Origin: JBHBQE01 sp041776485
Lineage (GTDB): Bacteria > Bacillota > Clostridia > Lachnospirales > Lachnospiraceae
Assembly: GCA_041776485.1 (NCBI GenBank)
Contig: JBHBQE010000006.1
Location: 1 to 64,000, forward strand
DNA length: 64,000 nucleotides
Reading direction: 5' to 3'
Made by a program: the position numbers and the translations under genes. The notes under the pieces were generated by a model. The model ran no database searches. It saw nothing but the letters and a program-made list of their open reading frames with translations, and was not told the DNA's origin. Below are positions 35,227 to 44,134 of the stretch, one piece after another. Each line of letters begins with the position of its first letter. Position 1 is the stretch's first letter.

Positions 35227-36444
35227 ATGGCTGAATTTAAGTATAGTACAGTGCCGGAGGCATTGGAGGCTTTAAAGACAGGCAAAATCATATTAGTGAC
35301 TGATGATCCGGAAAGAGAAAATGAAGGGGATATGATTTGCGCCTGTGAGTTTGCTACACAGGAAAATATTAATTTTATGGCAGTACATGCTAAGGGATTG
35401 ATATGTACTCCCATGAGTCAAGAGGTGGCAAATAAGCTTGGGCTTCCGCCAATGGTCAGCGAAAATACAGATAATCATGAAACTGCTTTTACAGTTTCAA
35501 TAGACCATATTGATACCACAACAGGAATATCCGCTAAGGAGAGAGGATATACCATGCTCAAATGTGTGGATACCAATGCAAAGCCTACAGACTTTAGGCG
35601 ACCGGGTCATGTATTTCCACTTACAGCAAGACCCGGAGGAGTTTTGGTTCGGCAGGGACATACTGAAGCCACTGTGGATTTACTGCGTCTGGCAGGTATG
35701 TATGAGGCGGGTGTTTGCTGTGAAGTCATGGAGGAGGATGGCACCATGATGAGAGCCACCGGGTTGCAGGAACTGGCTAAAAAGCATAACCTTGTATTTA
35801 TCACGGTAAAGGATTTGATAGATTATAAGATAATCCATGAAAAGCATGTACACTGCGAAGCAAAAGCCAAGCTTCCCACAAAATATGGGGATTTTGATAT
35901 GTTTGGCTATATTAATGATATTACCGGCGAACATCATGTGGCATTGATAAAGGGAGATATAGGCGACGGAGAGGATGTCCTTTGTCGTGTTCACAGTGAG
36001 TGCTTAACAGGAGATACCTTTGGCTCTTATAGATGTGATTGCGGTGAGCAGCTATCCTCTGCCATGAAAATGGTACAAAAGGAGGGGCGGGGAATAATTC
36101 TCTATATGCGTCAAGAAGGCAGAGGGATAGGTCTTATTAACAAGATTAAAGCATACGCGCTTCAGGAGGAGGGCTATGATACTGTTGAAGCCAATATCAA
36201 GCTGGGGTTTGAGGCAGATCTGAGAGAATATTGGGTAGGTGCTCAGATACTCAGAGACTTAGGTGCTAAATCCCTTAGACTCCTTACAAACAATCCGGAT
36301 AAGGTATATGGATTGGAGGGATTTGGACTTGATATTCTAAAACGAATACCCATAGAAATCCCGCCTCAAAAGTATGATATTGCTTATCTCAAAACTAAAA
36401 AAACCAGAATGGGTCATATTTTTAATGAAATAGATGTTGATTGA
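35227..36444 (+). CDS. ribBA: Bifunctional DHBP synthase/GTP cyclohydrolase II
   Basis: The 405-residue protein fuses a 3,4-dihydroxy-2-butanone-4-phosphate synthase (about residues 1-200; DDPERENEGDM and RPGHVFPL) to a GTP cyclohydrolase II (about 205-400; HSECLTGDTFGSYRCDCGEQL, with the zinc cysteines). It feeds both branches of riboflavin synthesis. The next gene is ribH, 14 bases on. ribD and ribE are not in the window. Confidence 0.96.
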   Translation: MAEFKYSTVPEALEALKTGKIILVTDDPERENEGDMICACEFATQENINFMAVHAKGLICTPMSQEVANKLGLPPMVSENTDNHETAFTVSIDHIDTTTGISAKERGYTMLKCVDTNAKPTDFRRPGHVFPLTARPGGVLVRQGHTEATVDLLRLAGMYEAGVCCEVMEEDGTMMRATGLQELAKKHNLVFITVKDLIDYKIIHEKHVHCEAKAKLPTKYGDFDMFGYINDITGEHHVALIKGDIGDGEDVLCRVHSECLTGDTFGSYRCDCGEQLSSAMKMVQKEGRGIILYMRQEGRGIGLINKIKAYALQEEGYDTVEANIKLGFEADLREYWVGAQILRDLGAKSLRLLTNNPDKVYGLEGFGLDILKRIPIEIPPQKYDIAYLKTKKTRMGHIFNEIDVD

Positions 36445-36458
36445 AAGGAAAGGTAATC

Positions 36459-36929
36459 ATGAATATAAACGTTATTGAAGGAAGTGTAGTTGCAAATGAT
36501 AAAATGAAAATAGGCATTGTAGCTGCTCGTTTTAATGAGATTATTACTAACAAGCTTTTAAGCGGAGCAGTGGATGGATTGGTTCGTCACGATGTAAAGG
36601 AATCAAATATTACAGTGGCTTGGGTTCCGGGTGCCTTTGAGATCCCTACAGCGGCTAAGCTTATGGCAGAAAGCAAAAATTATGACGCAGTCATTTGCTT
36701 AGGTGCAGTGATTCGCGGACAAACCAGTCATTATGACTATGTATGCAATGAGGTGAGCAAGGGAATAGCCCATATTTCCATGGAAACAGGAATTCCTGTT
36801 ATGTTTGGAGTTGTTACCACGGAAAATATTGAGCAGGCAATTGCAAGGGCAGGAAGTAAGGCAGGAAATAAGGGTTATGACTGTGCTCTGTCCGCAATTG
36901 AAATGGTTAACCTTTTAAATAAATTTTAA
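36459..36929 (+). CDS. ribH: 6,7-dimethyl-8-ribityllumazine synthase
   Basis: The 156-residue enzyme has the lumazine-synthase motifs FNEIIT, GAFEIPTAAK, GAVIRGQTSHYDYV and the active-site His (SHYDYV), with a C-terminal KAGNKGYDCALSAIEM. It condenses the two ribBA-derived intermediates. I place the start at the ATG with AAAGGAAAGG upstream, not at an in-frame TTG 18 bases earlier. It is co-transcribed with ribBA. Confidence 0.94.
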   Translation: MNINVIEGSVVANDKMKIGIVAARFNEIITNKLLSGAVDGLVRHDVKESNITVAWVPGAFEIPTAAKLMAESKNYDAVICLGAVIRGQTSHYDYVCNEVSKGIAHISMETGIPVMFGVVTTENIEQAIARAGSKAGNKGYDCALSAIEMVNLLNKF

Positions 36930-36953
36930 GCAGCACAAGCTAAGGAGAGAGTT

Positions 36954-37541
36954 TTGAAGCTTAAGGCATTTTTAATAATGATAATTGCACTAAGCTTAGT
37001 ATCCTGCCGTTTTGCAGATATAAAAAGCAGTGAGGTTAATGTCGGCGAGGAGACTTTTGGCTTTGAGGAGCTGTCCGTCAGTTCCTTTATCTTTATAACT
37101 GACAGTGGTGGTGCCTCTATGATTGAAATATCCGAAAACGGAGATTTTTTCGGTGAATACCACGAAAGCAATATGAGTGAGGGGGGCTTAGAATATGACA
37201 GCACTGTCAGAAGCTGTACCTATTCAGGAACTTTTTCAGAGCCGGTGGAAAATCCGGACGGAACCTACAGTATCAAAGTAGATGCTATTGATACCAACGG
37301 GGAAATTGGAAAGGAGTATATAGAAAACTCCATCAAATATGTATACTCCAAACCAATGGGACTTAATGAGGGGAATGTAATTACGGTAATACCTGCGGGA
37401 TACGATATTTCAAATATGCCGCAGGAGTTTATTAATGGTGTAAAACGCGGCTATTATTTTGAAGGAAACAAGCTTCCAGCCATTGGGCTTATGTTTCAAG
37501 AGGAGGAAAGGGTTTATAGCTGGATACAGCAAAGAGAATAA
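36954..37541 (+). CDS. Hypothetical lipoprotein
   Basis: The 195-residue protein starts at TTG and has a typical lipoprotein signal (lipobox LVSC, Cys16), so it is probably anchored outside the membrane. The mature region is acidic with beta-type segments. I do not recognise a family and propose no function. It follows ribH by 24 bases and may be part of the same transcript. Confidence 0.7.
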   Translation: MKLKAFLIMIIALSLVSCRFADIKSSEVNVGEETFGFEELSVSSFIFITDSGGASMIEISENGDFFGEYHESNMSEGGLEYDSTVRSCTYSGTFSEPVENPDGTYSIKVDAIDTNGEIGKEYIENSIKYVYSKPMGLNEGNVITVIPAGYDISNMPQEFINGVKRGYYFEGNKLPAIGLMFQEEERVYSWIQQRE

Positions 37542-37566
37542 AGATATTATAAAGGAGTGGTGGACA

Positions 37567-38208
37567 ATGAGTACAACAAAAGAAAAGTACATGGAGTTTA
37601 AAATCGAAAGACTCATGGAGAATCTGCACAAAAGAGGGATGAAGGGGCGTTACTGCAAAAGCACTGACGAACTGGTTGAAGTAACCATGAATCTGGTAAA
37701 GGATGGGGATATGGTTGCCAGCGGCGGATCCATGACTTTGGTAGAAAGCGGTATAAAGGATATGCTCGCTTCTATGCCTGAGATTAATTACTTAGACAGG
37801 GATAGCTGCAAGACAGAGGAGGAGGCGGAAGAGCTTTTTAGAAAGGCATTTTACTCCGATGTGTATTTTATGAGTACAAATGCCATTACAGAGGATGGGA
37901 TTTTAGTTAATATTGACGGCAGAGGTAATAGGGCGGCAGCTTTAATATTCGGACCTAAAAAAGTAGTTATTATTGCCGGAGTAAATAAAATTACAACTAC
38001 ATTGGATGAGGCATTGCTCAGGGCACGTACCGTGTCCGGACCGATGAACTGCTTAAGGCTTGACAGGAAAACACCATGTACAGTCAGCGGAGTATGTCAG
38101 GATTGTCTGTCTGAAGAGTCTATTTGCAGTCAGTTTGTTGTTACAAGAAAAAGTACCATAGCGGAAAGAATTCATATAATATTAGTCAATAGCGAATTTG
38201 GCTTTTAG
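37567..38208 (+). CDS. LUD-domain protein (LutC/DUF162-like)
   Basis: The 213-residue protein matches the LUD (lactate utilisation) fold: DGDMVASGGSMTLVESGI, YFMSTNAITEDGILVNIDGRGNR and FGPKKVVIIAGVNKI are characteristic. A C-terminal Cys set (CTVSGVCQDC) is present, suggesting metal or iron-sulfur binding. Partner LutA/LutB subunits are not here. The ATG at 37567 is chosen because a GGAGTGG site precedes it. Confidence 0.85.
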   Translation: MSTTKEKYMEFKIERLMENLHKRGMKGRYCKSTDELVEVTMNLVKDGDMVASGGSMTLVESGIKDMLASMPEINYLDRDSCKTEEEAEELFRKAFYSDVYFMSTNAITEDGILVNIDGRGNRAAALIFGPKKVVIIAGVNKITTTLDEALLRARTVSGPMNCLRLDRKTPCTVSGVCQDCLSEESICSQFVVTRKSTIAERIHIILVNSEFGF

Positions 38209-38243
38209 ACAGACTAAAATTTAATTGTTGCAAGGAGAAATAA

Positions 38244-39257
38244 ATGGCTAACGGATACGGTGTAGATGTCGGAACAGGAAATCTAAAGATATTTAATCTG
38301 CAGGATGGTTCCATTACAGTAGAAAAGGATACAATAGCAATTGTAGCAGGAGACAGGATATATGCCTGCGGAGACGAGGCATATGAAATGTATGAGAAGG
38401 CGCCGGATACAATAGAGGTTTCATTCCCTGTTATTAACGGAGTTATTGCAGACTTTGACAATATCCAAAATATGCTTATAGAGATTATTGAGAATAAACT
38501 TAATGGGCACTTAAAGGGCGCCAACATAATAGTTGCTGTTCCCAATGATATTACTGAGGTGGAAAAAAAGGCATTTTATGATCTTTTTGCAAAGTCAAAA
38601 ATGAAAACCAGAAGCATATTATTATGTGAAAAGCCATTGGCAGATGCTATAGGCTTGGGGCTTGACGTTACAAAGCCTACGGGAATTATGGTGGTGGATA
38701 TTGGATATGACACTACGGAAATATCTGTTATTTCTCTGGGCGGACTTGTTTTAAGTCAGTTAATACCCCTCGGCGGACTGCAGCTTGATAAAAATATTAT
38801 GACATATCTTAGGAGGCATTTTAATCTTTTTATTGGGAACAAAACCGCAAAGGCACTTAAGGAAAATATAGGAAGTGCGGATCCGGAATATGAAGACGCT
38901 CAGAAGGTGGTAGGCAGAGATGTGGTAAGCGGGCTGCCTGTGGAAATGGAGATACAAAGTCATGTTATACATGAGGCAATGCATGACAGCCTGGAAAGCC
39001 TTTCCAATTCAGTAAAAATGATCCTGGAAAAGACACCTCCGGAACTTGCCAGAGATATAGTAAATTCAGGAATTTATGTAACAGGCGGTGGATCTAAGCT
39101 TAATGGACTGGCTTCCTACTTAAATAAGATTACCAATATCAAAATAAATATAGCTGAAAATGGTTCCGATTCCGTAGCCAGAGGATTAGGGGAAATCCTT
39201 TCAGATGAAAAGTATGCAAGCTTTGGATATGCTTTGAAAACCAGGATGTTTAGTTGA
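38244..39257 (+). CDS. mreB: MreB-family actin-like cell-shape protein
   Basis: The 337-residue protein has the actin/Hsp70-type phosphate-1 loop (GVDVGTGNLKIF), a phosphate-2 type segment (VVDIGYDTTEISVI) and an adenosine motif (YVTGGGSKLNGL). It is the first gene of the mreB-mreC-mreD-PBP2 cell-shape run and polymerises under the membrane to guide side-wall synthesis. Its stop overlaps mreC by one base (TGATG). It is somewhat diverged from classical MreB. Confidence 0.9.
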   Translation: MANGYGVDVGTGNLKIFNLQDGSITVEKDTIAIVAGDRIYACGDEAYEMYEKAPDTIEVSFPVINGVIADFDNIQNMLIEIIENKLNGHLKGANIIVAVPNDITEVEKKAFYDLFAKSKMKTRSILLCEKPLADAIGLGLDVTKPTGIMVVDIGYDTTEISVISLGGLVLSQLIPLGGLQLDKNIMTYLRRHFNLFIGNKTAKALKENIGSADPEYEDAQKVVGRDVVSGLPVEMEIQSHVIHEAMHDSLESLSNSVKMILEKTPPELARDIVNSGIYVTGGGSKLNGLASYLNKITNIKINIAENGSDSVARGLGEILSDEKYASFGYALKTRMFS

Positions 39258-40108
39258 TGAATAGAAGAAACCTAAATATTCCCAGCAGGTTTATATTGTT
39301 TATTTTGACTATTTTTGCTGTAGTATTACTTTTTGTAAGCTATACTACAGAGTTTAAAGGCGGATATATAAGGAATATTTCCGAGGCTGTTTTTATGCCT
39401 ATGCAAAGGGGTATTGGTTCAATTTCAGGAAGAATTTTAAGAAATGCCAAGGAAAATGCCACACTGGAGGAGCTTATCAGCGAGAATGAGCTCTTAAAGG
39501 AGGAAATAGTCAGCTTAAACTCGGAAATATCCGGTATTACCCTTAGAGAAAATGAATTAAATGAACTAAGGGGGCTTTTGGAGCTTAAAAATACTTATAT
39601 TGAATACAAAACTACCGGAGCCTATGTAATAGGTGCTTCTCCCAGTAATTGGAGAAATACTTTTATCATAGATAAGGGTGAGGATGACGGCATAAAAGAG
39701 GGAATGAATGTTTTGGCAGGAGAGGGACTTGTTGGGATTGTGACAGATACAGGAAAGCACCATTCTACAGTAAGGAGCATAATTGATGATAGCTCTAATG
39801 TGTCCGGTATGGTTTCAGATACAGGTGATAATCTGATTGTAAGCGGTTCTCTTAAGTCTATGACTGAGGATGGAATGATAGAATTTTCTAATCTTGAGGA
39901 TTTGGAAAGGAGAGCCAAGGTTGGAGATACGATAGTTACTTCAAATATTAGCGATAAATATTTACCGGGATTATTAATTGGCTACATAGGAACCATAGAA
40001 GATGACCCCAATGGACTTACAAAATACGGTCAAATAGTTCCCGTTGCAGATTTTAAGCATTTAAATGAAGTGCTTATTATAACGACTACAAAGCAAATAT
40101 TGGAATAA
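39257..40108 (+). CDS. mreC: Rod shape-determining protein MreC
   Basis: The roughly 283-residue protein has an N-terminal membrane anchor (FILFILTIFAVVLLFVSY), a coiled-coil (about residues 70-110, rich in ELxSENELLKEEI) and a beta-barrel C-terminal region (GASPSNWRNTFIIDKG, VLAGEGLVGIVTD), the MreC layout. It links MreB to the synthesis machinery. The start is the ATG overlapping the mreB stop. Confidence 0.93.
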   Translation: MNRRNLNIPSRFILFILTIFAVVLLFVSYTTEFKGGYIRNISEAVFMPMQRGIGSISGRILRNAKENATLEELISENELLKEEIVSLNSEISGITLRENELNELRGLLELKNTYIEYKTTGAYVIGASPSNWRNTFIIDKGEDDGIKEGMNVLAGEGLVGIVTDTGKHHSTVRSIIDDSSNVSGMVSDTGDNLIVSGSLKSMTEDGMIEFSNLEDLERRAKVGDTIVTSNISDKYLPGLLIGYIGTIEDDPNGLTKYGQIVPVADFKHLNEVLIITTTKQILE

Positions 40109-40109
40109 T

Positions 40110-40640
40110 ATGAACATTTCTAAAGTTATAAAACAAGTTGTTTTTTTTCTTTTAAGCTTAATTATTGGTTTTGTTTTACATGTATGCATATTTCAAAATC
40201 TGGTATTGGGAGTGGTTTTTCCAAATGTTTTTTTAATTTTAACAGCGGCTTTGGGTTTTATGTATGGCAGCATATATGGAATGACTTTTGGATTTATCGC
40301 AGGACTATTATTAGATTCCATTTCCTATGATTATTTTGGGTTGAATTGCCTGGTTCTGCTTACAATAGGTTATTTAAACGGACTTTTGATGAAGTTTTTC
40401 TATGGAGATGATATTAGGCTTCCCATGCTGTTTATCGGTGCCAGTGATGTGTTTCATGGGATTATAATATATATTTTTACATTTTTAACAAGGCAAAGAT
40501 ATGATTTTGTGTTTTATTTTTTAAATATAATTATGCCGGAGGCAGTGTATTCTGTCTTGGTGTTTATACTTTTATATGCTCCTCTTTATAAGGGTCTCCT
40601 ATGGATAAAAAGGGATAGTACAGGAAGAATTATAAGATGA
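40110..40640 (+). CDS. mreD: Rod shape-determining membrane protein MreD
   Basis: The 176-residue protein is nearly all membrane helix (five or six segments), with the MreD-type motif GFIAGLLLDSISYDYFGLN. It pairs with MreC in the elongasome. It starts one base after mreC and its stop overlaps the PBP2 gene by four bases (ATGA). Confidence 0.9.
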   Translation: MNISKVIKQVVFFLLSLIIGFVLHVCIFQNLVLGVVFPNVFLILTAALGFMYGSIYGMTFGFIAGLLLDSISYDYFGLNCLVLLTIGYLNGLLMKFFYGDDIRLPMLFIGASDVFHGIIIYIFTFLTRQRYDFVFYFLNIIMPEAVYSVLVFILLYAPLYKGLLWIKRDSTGRIIR

Positions 40641-43459
40641 TTAGGAATATTGAGGAATTTTTAAAGGACAGAAGACGAGTATTATATTCTCTGATTATAT
40701 TATTAACTATTATGTTAATCGTGCGATTATTTGTGCTGCAGGTGATAAGAGGAGCTGATTTTCAGGATAATTATAAGCTTAAGGTGGAAAGAAAAGAGAT
40801 AATAGAAGCAACAAGAGGAAATATATATGATAAAAACGGAAATATCCTTGCCTATAACAAGCTTGCTCACACTGTAACTATTGAAGACATTGGAAGCTAT
40901 AAAAATGATGATGAGAGAAACAATGTTATTAACAGCCAGCTTTTAGAGGTGATAAGGAAGCTTAAGGAAAACGGGGAAGAGCTTTATTTAGACTTTGGAA
41001 TATATATGGATTCCTCAGGAAATTTTGTTTTCAGGGATTCCGGTACAGGACTTACAAGATTCAGGGCAGATATATTTGGATATGCAGACCCATCTCAGCT
41101 AAAGGTAAATGAAAAAACAGGGATAGATGAGGCAAATGCCGATGCAAAGGAGATAATGTCATATCTATGTGATAGAAGATATGATATTCCAAAGGATTAT
41201 TCAAAGGCGGAGCGCTTTGAAATAGCGGTGATTCGTTATCATATGGGACTTAATACCTATCAAAAGTATATTTCCACCCCCATTGCCAAGGATGTAAGTG
41301 AAAAGTCTGTAGCCTATATTATGGAGAACAAATACAGGTTTACAGGGATAGATGTGGAGGATAAATCCATTAGGGCATATCCCAATGCCAAGTGTTTTGC
41401 CAATATCCTTGGGTATACCGGAACTATTTCCACCGAGGAATATAATGAGCTGTCTAAAACAGATGATTCCTATACGTTAAATGATACTGTAGGGAAATCC
41501 GGTATAGAACAGTATATGAATAAGGAATTAATGGGGAAAAGCGGTTACCAAACAGTTTATGTGGACAGCTTGGGCAATCTTTTAGAAACTGCAGAGGTGG
41601 TAAATCAAGAAAGCGGAAATGATGTTTACCTTTCCATAGACAGAGATTTAACGGAAACAATTTATAACCTTTTGGAGCAGCAAATTGCAAGCATACTTCA
41701 TTCAAAGATAATTAATGCCAAGGAATATGATGAAAACAGTGCAAAAAGTCGAGATGATATTCTTATTCCAATATATGACGTATACTATGCATTAATTAAT
41801 AACAGGGTTATTAATATAAGCAAAACGACTGATTTATCTGATGCAGAGGAATTGGTATATAACCAGTTTAATACAAAATTTGATAGTGCAATAGAGGAAT
41901 TTGGAAATCAATTAAAGGCAAGTTATTCTACCCCCTATGAAAGTCTGCCAGAGGAATATCAGGCATATTCAACTTATCTTGTAAAAAAATTAAAACGAGA
42001 TGAAATATTTGATTCAAACCTTATTGATACAGGGGATGAAAATCAAATCCTTTGGACTTCAGAGAAGCTTTCTGTCAATGATTATATTAGGTATGCCATT
42101 GAAAAGGAATGGATTAAGATTGATGGATTTGTGAGAGAATATGAATATGTAGACTCTGCAGAGGTATATAGTAAGCTGGTGGATTACAGTATTGAGCAGC
42201 TGAAAAATGATGATGGTTTTAGAAGATTAGTATATAGGCATGCTCTTTTAGAGGATAGGATAAATCTTGGGGCATTGTTGGCTATTTTATATGATCAGGG
42301 GGTATTAGAAGAAGATATTGAAACCAGAAATGCGCTTATAAGCGGCAGCATGGATACCTATAGCTTTATTATGGAAAAAATCGGTGATATATCCATAACG
42401 CCGGGGCAGCTGGGACTTGATCCCTGTTCCGGTTCCTGCGTTGTTATAGACCCTAATACCGGAGAAGTGCTGGCATTGGTTTCCTACCCGGGATACGATT
42501 CAAACAGATTGTCCAATAGTCTTGACAGTGAGTATTACGGATACTTAAATACTAATGAGGCGAGTCCTTTATATAACCATGCAACCCAGGAAAAGACAGC
42601 ACCTGGTTCCACTTTCAAGATGATTAGTGCAGCGGCAGGACTGGGGGAGGGTGTTATATCACCCGAGGAAAAAATATTGGACGAAGGAAAATTTCTAAAG
42701 GTAAGCAATGAGCCGAAATGTTGGATTTATCCGGGAGGCACCCATGGTGAGATTAATATCAAGGAAGCAATCAGAGATTCCTGCAACTACTATTTTTACG
42801 AATTAGGATGGCGGCTGTCAGGGGGAGAGAGTTTTAATGATAGAAAAGGTATTAATTCCATAAATCAGTATGCTAAAAGCTTTGGACTGGGGGACAAGAC
42901 CGGTGTTGAGATTGAAGAAAGCAGTCCTAATCTTGCCAGTGAATATCCGGTCATGGCTGCTATTGGACAGTCAGACAGCAACTTTACAACAATCGGACTT
43001 GCAAGATATGTGGCGGCAGTGGCAAATTCCGGTAATGTATATGACCTGACTCTGTTATCTCATGTGGAGGATCCTGAAGGAAATGTAATAGATACATTTG
43101 AGCCTATATTAAAGAATAATGTGGAAAATGTGTCATATAGTTCCTGGGCTGCTATACATGAGGGTATGCGGCTTGTTGTAGAAAATCTTAATGTGTTTAG
43201 CGGGTTCCCTATTACTGTTGCAGGCAAAACAGGAACAGCACAGCAGTCTGCCACAAGACCTAACCATGCATTATTTGTGGGCTATGCCCCCTATGAAGCA
43301 CCGCAGATAGCCATAGCCTGTAGAATTTCCAATGGATACACTTCACATAATGCAGCGGATTTTGCTAAATTAGTTTTGGCGAAATATTTTGAAACTGGCG
43401 ATTATACGGAGAACTCGGGAGTTAGAAATATTGAAAGCAATAATAGGATAACTGATTAG
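40637..43459 (+). CDS. mrdA: Penicillin-binding protein 2-type transpeptidase
   Basis: The 940-residue protein has one N-terminal transmembrane helix, a dimerisation region and a transpeptidase domain with SxxK (STFK, about residue 658), SxN (SCN, about 715) and KTG (about 864). It crosslinks side-wall peptidoglycan with RodA. The length exceeds the 600-700 residues of most PBP2s because of an insertion between about residues 350 and 590. This long form may be typical of this lineage. It is directly followed by minC. Confidence 0.93.
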   Translation: MIRNIEEFLKDRRRVLYSLIILLTIMLIVRLFVLQVIRGADFQDNYKLKVERKEIIEATRGNIYDKNGNILAYNKLAHTVTIEDIGSYKNDDERNNVINSQLLEVIRKLKENGEELYLDFGIYMDSSGNFVFRDSGTGLTRFRADIFGYADPSQLKVNEKTGIDEANADAKEIMSYLCDRRYDIPKDYSKAERFEIAVIRYHMGLNTYQKYISTPIAKDVSEKSVAYIMENKYRFTGIDVEDKSIRAYPNAKCFANILGYTGTISTEEYNELSKTDDSYTLNDTVGKSGIEQYMNKELMGKSGYQTVYVDSLGNLLETAEVVNQESGNDVYLSIDRDLTETIYNLLEQQIASILHSKIINAKEYDENSAKSRDDILIPIYDVYYALINNRVINISKTTDLSDAEELVYNQFNTKFDSAIEEFGNQLKASYSTPYESLPEEYQAYSTYLVKKLKRDEIFDSNLIDTGDENQILWTSEKLSVNDYIRYAIEKEWIKIDGFVREYEYVDSAEVYSKLVDYSIEQLKNDDGFRRLVYRHALLEDRINLGALLAILYDQGVLEEDIETRNALISGSMDTYSFIMEKIGDISITPGQLGLDPCSGSCVVIDPNTGEVLALVSYPGYDSNRLSNSLDSEYYGYLNTNEASPLYNHATQEKTAPGSTFKMISAAAGLGEGVISPEEKILDEGKFLKVSNEPKCWIYPGGTHGEINIKEAIRDSCNYYFYELGWRLSGGESFNDRKGINSINQYAKSFGLGDKTGVEIEESSPNLASEYPVMAAIGQSDSNFTTIGLARYVAAVANSGNVYDLTLLSHVEDPEGNVIDTFEPILKNNVENVSYSSWAAIHEGMRLVVENLNVFSGFPITVAGKTGTAQQSATRPNHALFVGYAPYEAPQIAIACRISNGYTSHNAADFAKLVLAKYFETGDYTENSGVRNIESNNRITD

Positions 43460-44134
43460 ATGAAACCTATATGTATGATAAAAAGCCATTCCAAGGGAAT
43501 AATCCTGGTATTGGACAGAGAGGCTGAATTTGAAAAACTTGTGCTGGAAGTGTGTTCCCTGTTTGCCAGATCAAAGGATTTTTTTAAGCAGGGAGATATG
43601 GTTCTTTCCATTGAGGGCAGGATTCTTGAACCGGAGGAGCTTCTAGTTGTGATAGAGGCAATTGAGTTAAACTCCGAGGTGAAAATTGCCTTTGTTATGG
43701 AGCAGGGGGAGCTAAGAGACGCAAGAACTGTGGGAAAGCTTGATAAGTTTTTTTATGAAAACATTGACAGTAATGCGAAAATAATACATGGGAATATTAA
43801 GACAAAGGAAAGAGTAGTATCGGATACAGGGCTGCTGATTATCGGTGATGTAAAGAAAAACGCAAAGGTAGAGGCAGCAGGCAGTGTATATGTAATGGGA
43901 ACTTTGGAGGGTGATGTAAGTGCAGGGATAAATGGGCATAAAAATGCCGTTATTGTGGCAGGTAATCTCCTTGCAAAGGAGGCTACAATATGTGGTGTAA
44001 AGGGAAATATTAGAGTAAAATATAGAGGACTGTGCAAAATAAAAAGTAAGAAAGAGCCCATAGTCATTAGACTTCTTCACGGACGGTTTGAAGCAGAGCC
44101 TCTTTCAGGCGGATTGTTAATACAGGAAAATTAA
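43460..44134 (+). CDS. minC: MinC-like septum inhibitor lacking the MinD-binding motif
   Basis: The 224-residue protein has an N-terminal domain and a C-terminal beta-helix with MinC-type repeats (GLLIIGDVKKNAKVEAAGSVYVMGTLEGDVSAG, NAVIVAG). MinC usually blocks FtsZ rings away from mid-cell and is positioned by MinD. Here the RSGQ motif, known from E. coli work to be needed for MinD binding, is replaced by KTKE (residues 114-117). No minD or minE follows; the gene overlaps rodA by one base. It may be a MinD-independent or repurposed protein. Confidence 0.82.
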   Translation: MKPICMIKSHSKGIILVLDREAEFEKLVLEVCSLFARSKDFFKQGDMVLSIEGRILEPEELLVVIEAIELNSEVKIAFVMEQGELRDARTVGKLDKFFYENIDSNAKIIHGNIKTKERVVSDTGLLIIGDVKKNAKVEAAGSVYVMGTLEGDVSAGINGHKNAVIVAGNLLAKEATICGVKGNIRVKYRGLCKIKSKKEPIVIRLLHGRFEAEPLSGGLLIQEN

